The translations under genes and the position numbers were made by a program. Source: Turbatrix aceti (Eukaryota > Nematoda > Chromadorea > Rhabditida > Panagrolaimidae). Taken from it: DNA of 64,000 bases. The DNA is taken from NCBI GenBank assembly GCA_963969345.1, contig OZ017770.1:2799246-2863245 (forward strand), given 5' to 3'. Within the stretch, counting starts at the first letter, position 1. The number at the start of each line of letters is the position of its first letter. Shown here piece by piece: positions 11,962 through 22,242 of the stretch. Under the pieces are notes generated by a model. It was given only the letters and a program-made list of their open reading frames with translations. It was not told the DNA's origin and ran no database searches.

Positions 11962-11967
11962 AATAAA
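11962..11967 (+). other. Poly(A) signal AATAAA of ROGDI
   Basis: AATAAA lies about 80 bp past the ROGDI stop codon, in the 226-bp convergent gap before the Q-rich gene. Confidence 0.55.
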
Positions 11968-12110
11968 CTATGTGATGTCATGTGTAACAAATTCATTACC
12001 CGTTTATAAAATTGCAAACTCAAATCAAAATAAACAAAATAAAAACAATTCAGTATAAAACAATTTGTGAAGCGATGAAAAATTTGAAAAATACTGCCAA
12101 TTAAAACCCG

Positions 12111-12405
12111 TTATTTTTTTTTGGAAGACCCGAATGCTTGTCCTCTCGGTGGTGGTAAATTTTGGGGTGGTTGCTGTTGCGGTGGTGGTAGATTGCCGCC
12201 TGCACGACTCAGTTGCTCGAGGAAGTTTACGTTTGGCATGAGTAACGGATTCACGTTTCGATTATCCATTTGGGCTTGTTGTGGGCCCAAGGAATTCATC
12301 CATTGCGCCATGAGTACTTCTGCTAATTGTTGCTGTTGGTGGTGTTGTTGCTGTTGTTGATTCTGGGCCGCTTGTTGAGCCTGTTGCTGCTGGCTGATTT
12401 GTTTC

Positions 12406-12466
<61 letters not shown>

Positions 12467-15097
12467 GCTGCTGCTGCTGCTGCTTCTGTTGCTGTTGTTG
12501 CTGTTGCTGTTTTTGTTGAAGTTGATGCAACTGGAACTGCTGTTGTTGTTCGTTCTTACGTTGTTGTTGCTCTTGTTGTTTCTTCTGCAGTTCCTGTCGT
12601 TCATGCTCTTGCTGCTGTTGTTGTTGCTGTTGCTGTGCATGAGACTGTTGCTGCGCGAGCTGCTGTTGAGCTTGCTGTTGCAAGAACATCTGTTGGAACT
12701 AAAAAATATCTTCCATGAACTTCTCATTCAAGGACAAAAAATGAAAAAAAAACACTCACGATATTGTTATTTGACTGAGAAATATTGTGATTAGCCAACT
12801 GCTGAAGTTGAGTAAGCCCTGGAGGAGGGTTTTGGCCAGGTAACATTGGCCTGAATTGCTGTTGTTGCATGTTCGAAACGTTTTGCACAAAACTTTGGTT
12901 ATTCGGCAACGGAGGCAGATTAAGCTTTTCTCGTTCCTAAAATAACATTTTCTTCCACTAACCTTGAAAAGCTTTTAAAAAACGTACCAAATTGTTTAAG
13001 TACTGCAAAGCAGCCATATTCGGGTTCGGCCTCGGCTGGCTCATGTTCGAGGGTGCAGGTGGCATGACACCAGAAAGCGGATTTTGAGGCATCGCAAAGC
13101 GCGGCATGCCCATGGCTCCTTGGGAAGTCGGAACACCACCGCCAGCGGCAAATTTGAGCAATTGCTCGTCCATCCAGGGAAGATTCATGGACGAGCTACT
13201 CATTTGTGGCGGCGGTGGTGGAGGATTACTCGAGCCTGCATTAGCGAAGCTTGCCGGCAGCTGCTGCTGCTGCTGCTGTTGTTGATGCTGTTGCTGTTGC
13301 TGTTGATGCTGTTGTTGGAGTTGTTGGAGAGTAGGCAACCCAGGTGGAGCACCAGGGGGATTATTGGCACCAGCAAGATTTTGTAAAAGAGCAAGAAGAG
13401 CTGGATTTTCAAGAAAGTGGTTGATTCCATTGGGCGCAAGGTACCCATTCGCAAGCGCAGCTTGCAAGTTTTGCTGTGGATGTGCAAGTTGACTTTGCTG
13501 GGGATTGAGGAGCGTCGCCATGCTGCTTGGAATCGAAGTCGGCGGAAGCCCAAGTCTTGGTGGAGGGGGCATTGGGGGATGGGGCATCGGTGGCCGCATT
13601 TGTTGCTGCAAATGCGGCGGAGGATGTGGCATCTGTGGAAGCTCCGGGGGCTTGGGTTGAGCGTTTACAGGTGGCTGACCAGGAAGACTGAACAAAAATA
13701 CACATTATAAAACTTAAGGAATGTAAAATATAAAAACGTACCTCAAACTGTTATTTTTCATAAAATCTTTGAGATCAGTAGGCATGTTCATCGGCAGACG
13801 AATACCCTGCAGAGCTGCAAGCTGATTGTTGACAACTTGTTGCTGCTGCTGCTGATTAGCCAGACTTTGAAACAACAAATGCAACTGCATATTGTTCATC
13901 GGCATGCCGGGGCCAGGTTGGCCTGGGAGAGGTGTAGCAGAAGGTGGTGGCGGCAAGTTTGGTCTGTTGGCACCCATCATGGGAGGTGGTGGCAACATCT
14001 GAGATGGCGGCAATTGAGATGGCGGAACAAGGGGGAGTCGAGGTGGAGGCATGCTCATCGGAGGAGGTAACATTGACGGCCGAGGTGGTTGCGAGGGCTG
14101 TGGAAGTTGCGAAATTTGCGGTGGGAGATGAGATTTTGTCGGCGTATGTTGCGGTTGTGGCGTGCGTGGGGGATGTGGTTTGTTCGATGGTGGACGTCGG
14201 ATTTGTTGTGGTGGCGGCACGATGCCAATCGTCGGATGTGGAGCATTGGGTACAGAGAACGACGAAGAAGGTCGAATCTGCTGCGGCAATGGTGGAGGAC
14301 CCATGGTTGACAGCGAAGGTTGCCTGGGGCTATTTGCTATTCCGCTGACAGTCAACGGCTGATTAGTTTTGGCAACCAGAGGCTGCAGGTGAGGAGGCGA
14401 AGTATGAGCGGACCCTACTTTCCGCTGCTGGGTGATAGTCTGAGACTGAAGGACTGGAGGCTGAGTCGACGGCTGCCCCTGGCCATCGGGAGTGCCTTTC
14501 TCCGTCCTAACTTTGACCTTGAGCTTGTCATTAATAGTATTGGCAATGTAAACGTGCATGTTGCACCACCGTACATCTGGGCACCGAAATTTCTGTTTTC
14601 TACCAATGAAATTTCGAGGTATGTCTCCTGGAGGAAACGGTGTTTCTACATTGGAAGGTAGAGGCCGCTTATTACTGCCTGACGGCAACTGTCCAACACC
14701 TCTAAAGCCTGACGGTGCAGCCGGTGGTAGAAGTGGCTTGACGTCTTTAACGTCAGCTGAATCTGAACTGGGTTCAACTTTGGGTTGAACAGACAGCGGA
14801 AGCGGTGGCATGCCAAGACCGGGAGGCATTCCCGGAAGTTGCATTGCTCCCGGATTGGGCAACAGCCCGTTTTTACGTGCATTTTGTAGCTAAAAAAATA
14901 ACGTAACGTAAACTTTTATCAGAAAAAAAAGAAAGAGAACAAACCATGAAGAGCGCTTTGTTTTGAGGAAGATCGACAACAGATGGTATGCTTGAATAAG
15001 CTTGGTTAAAAATAAGAGCCATTGCAGGATTGTTTGCGAATGGTTGCTCAAGGTCAAATTCATTTTTATAAATAAGGTTAAGTATGTTCGAACTCAT
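12111..15097 (-). CDS. Large Q/P-rich nuclear-type protein, family not recognised
   Basis: Six exons join in phase to about 921 residues: 15097-14945 (an AG acceptor at 15121 precedes the ATG and could be a trans-splice site), 14889-13742, 13687-12988, 12936-12760 and 12698-12111. The N-terminal 50 residues are helical and ordered. A conserved-looking island near residues 120-165 contains IPRNFIGRKQKFRCPDVRWC and NMHVYIANTIND, with two Cys. The middle is proline-rich (PPPxMxPPP patterns). The last 200 residues are glutamine-rich with an uninterrupted run of 26 Gln, followed by a basic SSKKK end. The composition is typical of transcriptional co-regulators or RNA-granule proteins, but I do not recognise the island and assign no function. 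Part of the first exon could instead be spliced from further upstream. Confidence 0.75.
12405..12482 (-). repeat. CAA/CAG trinucleotide repeat encoding 26 consecutive Gln
   Basis: The minus strand reads a short CAG block followed by a long CAA block between a Lys AAG and a Lys AAA codon. More interrupted Q-rich repeats continue to about 12690. The other strand of the same DNA gives a spurious poly-Leu frame. Confidence 0.95.
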
Positions 15098-15363
15098 ATC
15101 AGATGGGTTCAATGCGCTGTCTAAAAAATTGAACAAATTATGTTGTTGTTTTGTAAAACGACCAGGTTAACAAAAGAGCAGTTTTAAAACACGTAATTTG
15201 TGAGCAAATGAAAATCAATGTCGTGTATTTTTAAGTTCATTAGGGCGTAGTTCGTGAAATCAATATCTGTATTAGGTACTATCCACGGTAACCCTAAGGC
15301 TGAGCAAGATATCGGACAAATCAATCTAAAAATCTCGGCGGAAGATTGTCAGCATACTTCCCC

Positions 15364-15687
15364 CTATCCACCATTCTTCGTTGTTGTTTTATTGTCAGTT
15401 GTGTTATTGACGCGGCCAACACGACTGACAATATAACGCTTTGTGGTGGCAGTGGCATAAAGATAAGCAGAGGATTTGCTGCTTCTGAAGATTTACGGAT
15501 GTTGGTATAATGGTTTCTTATCGATGACTTCCAGGAGTTTGTCAGAGACAATATCACCTCTGTCATCATCAGTAAGATTGTAAGCTAACAGTGTTTTTGA
15601 CTTGGTATGTACAGCATCACTTGCGGGCACATCGTAAAGCAAGTTGATTAACATGACGAGACAAAAGAGAAAAGACAAAAGAAGCAT
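15364..15687 (-). CDS. Neuropeptide precursor with an amidated PRV-type peptide (CAPA/periviscerokinin or NLP-44-like)
   Basis: Two exons, 15687-15497 and 15424-15364, spliced through a 72-nt intron (GTAAAT...TTGTCAG), give 83 residues. The protein opens with a strong signal peptide (MLLLSFLFCLVMLINLLYD, likely cut near VPASDA). After an acidic spacer the exon junction creates KK-PLYQHPRVG-R: a dibasic site, an eight-residue peptide ending PRV, an amidation Gly and a monobasic site. The mature product would be PLYQHPRV-amide. C-terminal PRV/PRI-amides characterise the CAPA family and nematode NLP-44. Only one peptide copy is present, and the core is completed across the splice junction, so unspliced annotation would miss it. 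It lies 240 bp upstream of the Q-rich gene on the same strand. Confidence 0.7.
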
Positions 15688-16204
15688 ACATTACAAATAT
15701 GTTCAAGCGTTCGGCTAATTTCATAGAGCAAAATATTCAGTTCAATCAGCATCATTAATTCTATTTCAGTCAATTTTTGTTTACAGCTGATTCGAAAAGT
15801 TTTTAAACTGAATAATCAAAACCGTAAACACTACAGGAAGAAACAAAAAATTCGCAGCCGTAAAAAAATGGGAAACTAAATTATCGCAATTGTCAGGCAA
15901 TGCATAAGCGTTAAAAACTACGTTACATCAACATTAATTGTACCTTCTAAAGGTTTTCTCAATAACCTAGCAGCCATTGTACTTAAAATTTGTACCATCA
16001 TTATAAGAAAAATACAATCATAGTAAGAATTCCTATAAATAAAATGTTTGGATACAAAAACGGCAATGCAAATTGTGATGCAAAGTTTGTTAAATGTTAA
16101 TGATGGAATATAAAAATTGCGTTAGTAACTTGTGTACTTTTTTGTTAGCACCTTAGCACCACGTTTTAAGCAAGATCACTTTCATTGTCTAGTCGACGTC
16201 TCTT
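15688..16204. other. AT-rich spacer, no gene seen
   Basis: Sequence upstream of the neuropeptide gene, probably containing its promoter. I see no exons or repeats. Confidence 0.45.
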
Positions 16205-16402
16205 TCATTGTCTGTAAAGTGACTCGAAGCGCAACCAAATATCGTCGTCAGAATCCTCTTGTTTGTATTTCAGAAGAATGTGATCGTCATCAGCGACAAA
16301 CTCGTAGTCCGAAAAAAAGATCGATTCGAAGCGATACCAAGCATTGTTGTCTTCGTCTGCGTCTGATTTCCTCTCTTCATATCCTCGAAGACGACGCCTC
16401 AA
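16205..16402 (-). CDS. Short acidic ORF of unknown status, possible terminal exon
   Basis: A 65-codon frame rich in Asp and aromatic residues contains two related stretches, WYRFESIFFSDYEF and IWLRFESLYRQ. It therefore looks more protein-like than neighbouring chance frames. A weak AG acceptor precedes it (CTAACCTTTGAG). It could be a separate small gene, or an alternative last exon of the coiled-coil gene that ends at 16754. I do not recognise it. Confidence 0.25.
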   Translation of the reverse strand: MRRRLRGYEERKSDADEDNNAWYRFESIFFSDYEFVADDDHILLKYKQEDSDDDIWLRFESLYRQ

Positions 16403-16753
16403 AGGTTAGAAAAAAATATTAAATAATAAGCTAGAAATTAGACGCCCAACGGCACTAAGGTATGTGTTACTCAATCCAGCCATCTGCACTTTCACTTATG
16501 GTACTCTCTGACAACCATCCATAGGTAGAATGAAGAAAATAGAAAACACATAATTGTCGTTCTTTTGGAAGTCGTAGATGTTTTCAAATCTTTTGAATGT
16601 AATAACTTATTTTTAGAAAAACATGATAGTTAGTCGTTCCCACTAACTATCAGAATTGTCAAAAGAAAAGTGTTAGTAATTAACAAATCTGCTCATTTGC
16701 AAGACAAAAGCAAATCAAAAAGATGTAGACAAAAATAGCTCACAAAAATTACG

Positions 16754-19714
16754 TTAATAAAACTGCCGAGAAAAAAACCCACGTGATGTAGGGATATTCG
16801 GGAGTCTGCTCGAATTGGCACGTAACTGCGACGACATGGAGTTTGCCTCGGTGATCTTACGGATTTCCTCCACAAAATCACTCAAGACATCGGGCCGACC
16901 ACAGCCGTCCGAAGTCACCAACCCGTTTACTGGGGTGCTGGTTGACAGAGGTGCCTTTGACGACGAAGACGAAGCACCGGAGGGTCCGTGGGACGGCGCC
17001 ACCATGCTAAATAGAATGTTTTTTAAAGCGAGTACACCAAAAAACAACCGGTTATTGGTCTTACTTTGCCTCCCAGAACAAAGCATGGGTCAATAAAAGT
17101 ACAACAACCCCAAATGATGCAAAATCAATAGAGAGGGACTACTAATTGATTTTCCCATGACACGCAAACACGCGCAGGCAGAAATAACGTACCTGTCAAG
17201 TCGAGCAATTTTGGCCGGCGGCGAGAAAACCACCCCGTTGGGTGCGTTGTTGCAAACTCCAGAAGTCCCTTGGGGGTTGCTGCTACTCGATTCAAAGTTA
17301 TTGTTACCGGAGGAAGTAACTCGGGTATACGACGGAATGTCAAAAGGTAACTTCTTCTGAAGCTTTTGCTGCATTGAAGCAAACGATGCTAATGTTTCAC
17401 TGGCAACATTGCCACGGAACGCCGAACCATACGGCGGCACGGTGGAGTTCGGTGAAGGCGAAGGAACGGAGTTGGCTGCAGCGGTGGAAGGCGTCGAGTT
17501 AAACGACCAAGTAGAACTTTCGCCAGATAAGAAGGAAAAGGCATTGGACGACGATGGTTTGTCCGAGCCAGGAGAAGACGGAACAGTTCTTTTTCCGGGC
17601 GTGATCTGAAACATGAACTGTCACAATAAATACGTAAAGGGTGCGACTAATGCAAACAGACACACACATCGTGGTAATTAATCATGTAAAAAAGTTTTTA
17701 TACTATCATTCGTGTTGAAGAGAAAAGAAGTTTGATGGCAGTATCAAGCAATGAGACCGAAAGTGCAGTCAGTACAACACACTATTTAGTTTCTTGTTCA
17801 ATCTAGTTTTTTTTAAACGAGTGGGAGGGGTAAAAAATGATTTTAAAAATAAAATAAAACAGCACTAAAATTCAACGACCTTATTGAAAAACAAATTAGA
17901 CGCTCGCAACAATTGTTGCATTGTTGTGAACAGTATAAACACTTTTTATTCTATTTCTTCCTCCTGCCATAAATAATGCTGCAAAAAAAATCTGAATAAC
18001 GGGTTCAAAAACGCTTCTCATGGTCAGTCTATAGAAATAAAAATAATCAAAATTCTGTCGCACGCTCATAAATTCAATTTGGTTATAAAATGTGTTCCAT
18101 CTCCGTTAAAAGCATTGTCAACGTGTGTGACGGTGTCTAACACCACTGTAGCCTGTGCAGCTGTCAGTTCATCGATACATTACGATCAATTAAATTTCCT
18201 TTTTTTACAATGATAAAAAAAACATATAACGTGTTCTGTTGTGTTCTTTGATTTGCGCGATTGGTTGTCTCTGGTATCATAATGAATTAATTAATTGCAA
18301 AAAAAAAGAGAGAACAGAACAAAAAAGAAAGATCACACTGTAGATAACCTTTTTATCGTTTTTTCGTCATCAAACATTACGCATCCGTCCCCCTACGCGA
18401 AAGTGACAGGAGCAATAATCGTATTGATTGATTTCCCATGCATAAAACGCAGACTTATCAATGTGTTTAATATTCAAGTGGGTGGCTAATATTAAAACGA
18501 CACCACGTGGAAGAGAAATACAAAAAAATGATTCTATCAAAATTATTAACAAGAAAAAAATTATGTTTTCTTTTAAAAAATATTAACAGATAAGCAGCAA
18601 ATAATCGTAAAGTGATGAGATGACAAACGACTTAGTTTGTTCTTTGCGACATTTGCATCCGGTCCCCTACGTGTATTAAAAATATATTCTTTGAACTCGC
18701 ACGATTAACAGAAAAGATATATATGCTACAAATGACGTAAATGTTCGCAAAAAGAGATAATGTGCACAGCGAACCCATTAAAGCGAGCATATATTTCAAA
18801 AAAGGGGGTCAATAAAAAATAATGTCTAAACAACCGGGAGAGTGTAACAAAAGACAAGCTTACCTTCGCGACACGCGCTTCCAAGGCTGCGGCCTTGTTC
18901 TCACGAAGCTTTTTCCGTTGCTCCCGACGCTGCTCTTGTTCAAGTCGAATTTGCTGTCGCTCAGCTTTGGTTAACGGCGGTCGTGCATTGCTGTGTCGCA
19001 TCCGGTCACGAAGCTCCTTCCTGTTTACACGTTCCTGCTGGTGGAGTTCAGACTTTAAACGATCCTTTTCCCGCTTTTTCTCGCGCACGGAGTCAGACTA
19101 AAAAGAGACGCACCAATCATATCTCACTCAGATTCCCCTCAGATAACTTACCTTGAGTTTGGACTTCTCTCTCTTCTGTGAAGCTTCCTGCGCCTGCAGC
19201 TCGTATTCTTCAAGTAAGCGTTTCTCTTCATCGCGCTTGGCCTTTCGCTCATCATCATGAGCTTTGAAAAGCTGCAGAAAACAAAAATAGTTCCGCTCAC
19301 AGTCAAAAACAAAAACATACCTTGTAGTTGTCTTCATCATCCGAAAAAAGAAGCATCGAGATATCGTCCATTATAATCTCCTTGGTACGCTTACGCTGTA
19401 GCTCGGGAACAGTTGGGAAAGCCTCAGCGAGAAAACGTTCCGTGTCAGGGCATGTCTGAAAGCTGATGTTCTCGTCAGTCGGAGTGTCGTAGCGGCTGAT
19501 TGGAGGTGTTTGAAGCGAAATTTTGGAATCAGCTTCGATATCCGTTTCGCTCTTAAAGCTGAAAATAAAAAATTTGACGGTACCATTTGCTTAAAGATTA
19601 AACTTACGAGTTTACGACATCATCATTGAAGCACGTCGGAAACATGTGCCCGTTCGTGACGGCTTCACACTTTGTTGTTGTGCACAGGAGGTTGCACACC
19701 TCGTCGTCCGCCAT
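16754..19714 (-). CDS. Charged coiled-coil protein with low-complexity C-terminus, function unknown
   Basis: Six exons keep phase and give 454 residues: 19714-19608, 19558-19321, 19271-19152, 19097-18864, 17605-17193 and 17006-16754. An AG acceptor (TTTTCAG|GCCC) lies immediately before the ATG, suggesting trans-splicing. Residues 1-115 are acidic and Cys-containing (MADDEVCNLLCTTTKCEAV). Residues 116-235 form a long basic/acidic coiled coil (DDERKAKRDEEKRLLEEYEL; RLEQEQRREQRKKLRENKAA). The remainder is Ser/Pro/Asn-rich, with a short ordered helix, VLSDFVEEIRKITEA, near the end. One intron is unusually long (1.26 kb). The joining of the coiled-coil exons to the Ser-rich exons across that intron is the weakest part of the model. 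I do not recognise the family. Confidence 0.65.
17606..18863. other. 1.26 kb intron or gene boundary
   Basis: This AT-rich stretch holds no supported exon. It is treated as an intron because the flanking frames join in phase 0 with good splice sites. It could instead separate two genes. Confidence 0.45.
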
Positions 19715-22242
19715 GGGCCTGAAAAGGATAAATTGTTTTGGTTTAATCAGATAAAATGTAATTAATGTATAAAACGGATTAAAATAAGTCAAGAACAGGA
19801 ACACGTGCTCTGGCGAACGGCATGTGGACTCCAAGACTGCAAGAATGCAAAAACAATAATTATTAATAGCACGCCGAACACAAACCAGTCCCATAGAAAG
19901 ACAATTAAAACCCACAAAAAGGAACACATTTGTTGTTACTGGTGCAAAAACATTATAAGCTACGAATTTTTCAATATCGATTGTTTGTGACAGCGGACAT
20001 AGCAAAGGGACAAGGCGAATTTGGCATAAGGCCAGTGCAGCTTGCAGCAAATGCCGTAGAGCCCAACGAACGCTATGATACATATATATGTATATATATG
20101 TATATCAACTCCCTATATTGTAGAATAGCGGGTGTTTTACACAAAATGCCTGCTATACAGACTGCCACATCAAACCTGATACGTAGACGGTAGAATAGCA
20201 TTAAAAAAAGACCACTCCTTGGTCAGAAAAAAAAACATTATTTTTATTTATTTGAACACTGTACGTGCTTGTACATCACGGGTTTTTTTCATGCGTGCTG
20301 ATAAAGAAAAAATCTGCCGGTTATTTAAGAAATACATAACATGTTGTTTTTTTGCATAAAAAATAATTGACTAAAAAAATGCGATCATTGATTCGTCAAG
20401 ATGGTCAGAAAAACAATCGATATGAAATTACACCCGCGTAAAACTGTCAGAGTGGTATTTCCTCCGAAAGTAGGGAGGGCGCAAAAATGCAAAAAAAATC
20501 AATGCAAGAAATGTGGCGTGAGTTCCCTAGTCACTGAGTTACGAGCAAGAATGCAAGAAAAAAAAAACATCAAAGTAGAATTATTCGTCAGTGTACTATA
20601 CAATTACGGTCAGATTGCAAAAACTTTTTGGCGTTCAAAAAAGGCGCTATAATCGTAAATTCGATTTAGATAGAATAAAAAAAGTAGTTATCTATTCTAC
20701 CTGCCCCCTCTGACGCTCAAGGATCACCGCCTAACAACGTAGGACAAAAAAAACCCTCTCAAAGATAAAACTTGCCTCAAGGACATTGGGAAATAAGAGA
20801 GGGGATGAGACCGAGAATTATAACGTAATAAGTGTACATGTATGACTTACCACTAATTTCCACCCTGCGCAAACTATACGGGCTGGTGGGTAGATAGATA
20901 CACATCTACGCATCATCCTACAGTGACAAACACAAACAGGAAATGATTTTTGTTCACTGCTTAAAAAAACCATTTAAATCTAATCTTAATCTACAGCACC
21001 AAAAATTGTTTTCTATTCAATAGCAAAAAAAACACTACACAAATGCTTAATGATACTAAAGTGTCCCTGGAGAATATAAATAGCTTGCAAAAGTTAGTTG
21101 GAAGCCAGAATGCAAAAATGAATCATACATAAACCAGAAGGATAAAAACACACGTAAATCACATTGACTAATACGAACGACTACTGTTATCTCTACGTGC
21201 AAAAGAAAATATGCCGAATGTGAAATACAGAATGGAAGAAATTCTTCCTCTCTGCCGGTGGTGGTAGTGATGAAGAACAAAAAAGTAATCGGTGAGCAAC
21301 GGTGTGCATTCTTCGCTAAAATGCTAACCACCCACAATAACCATATGTCTACATAACTATTTGGGAACTTTTAAAAATGACACAATACGATGTATGGCAA
21401 AAGAAGTAGTATGTACAATCCCACTGCTGTTCAAAAATAAACTTTTTTCCAATGGTGTGTATGGAAGGTAACAGTTTTTGCTAGACGCGCAAGGAGCAAC
21501 ATACCCTTGAATAATTGACGGACAAACAATCGATCCGATATTCCTGCGAACCTAGTCGCGGTGCTCTTTTTCCTACAATGCGTACGCTAAGAGGGGGAGG
21601 AAGGGGGGCTGACTTAGTAGTCACTGGTGACACTGCTAGCTTTTAGTCAATATAACGAATACCAGAGGCGAAATAGACATAGACATATAGAAATATGTCG
21701 ATCGATGAAAAAGAGAACACTGCTATTCTACCAGCACCATTTATCATATTTTTTTAAGTATGAATGGTGAAATACGAACACTCCGGCAAAAATTATCTGA
21801 AAACCCTCCAGAAACAGGAAAACAACCAAATTAGTGAAAACGAAGCCCCAACAAGCTCAATTACCCTCTAACAAGACCAAAGAATGCCTTGAATGCCGAA
21901 GAGCATCCCTCGAACGGCTTAGAATGAAGCCCACTTCAGACAAAAGTCGATAAACATATTTGTCGATCTCCACTGCGTTTTTGCGCTGCCTGAAATGCAA
22001 TTCGCTGCATCGTTTGCGCGCGTGCGCGCTTTTCATTGTGTTTTATTTCGCTCTGAGAATTTAGTCGGCGTCATATTGGTGACTCTCGTACTCTCGTTAT
22101 TACTCTCATTTTAAATAAATTCCTTGTAATTAACTGTAATGTGTGTTTAGTAGTGAATTTTAATTTATTTGCATACGCTAGCTAACGTTAACTTTATTTA
22201 TCACATTTATTTAACCACTGACATTAAAACTACTTGTACACC
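19715..22242. promoter_or_regulatory. 2.5 kb divergent intergenic region
   Basis: It lies between the coiled-coil gene (minus) and the myotubularin gene (plus). The frame at 20401-20652 is Lys/Arg-rich by chance and lacks splice support. A 159-codon frame runs in phase into the coiled-coil start (20083 to 19714), but the AG acceptor at the ATG argues against it. A CG-rich motif gcgcgcgtgcgcgc at 22016-22029, about 215 bp before the myotubularin ATG, is a possible promoter element. Confidence 0.4.
20081..20105. repeat. (TA/TG)n microsatellite
   Basis: A short alternating catatatatgtatat tract in the intergenic region. Confidence 0.85.

Noticed and set aside
12327..12794. Poly-leucine frame on the plus strand
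   Set aside because: Antisense of the polyglutamine repeat in the Q-rich gene.
14055..14348. Several open frames opposite the proline-rich exon
   Set aside because: They are a shadow of GC-rich Pro codons. The minus-strand exon joins its neighbours in phase.
19604..20083. In-frame 5' extension of the coiled-coil gene by about 120 codons
   Set aside because: The extension is hydrophobic and Cys-rich, unlike the protein. A TTTTCAG acceptor sits exactly before the downstream ATG.
20401..20652. 83-codon basic frame in the 20 kb intergenic region
   Set aside because: Lys-rich composition comes from A-runs; there is no splice context or recognisable motif.
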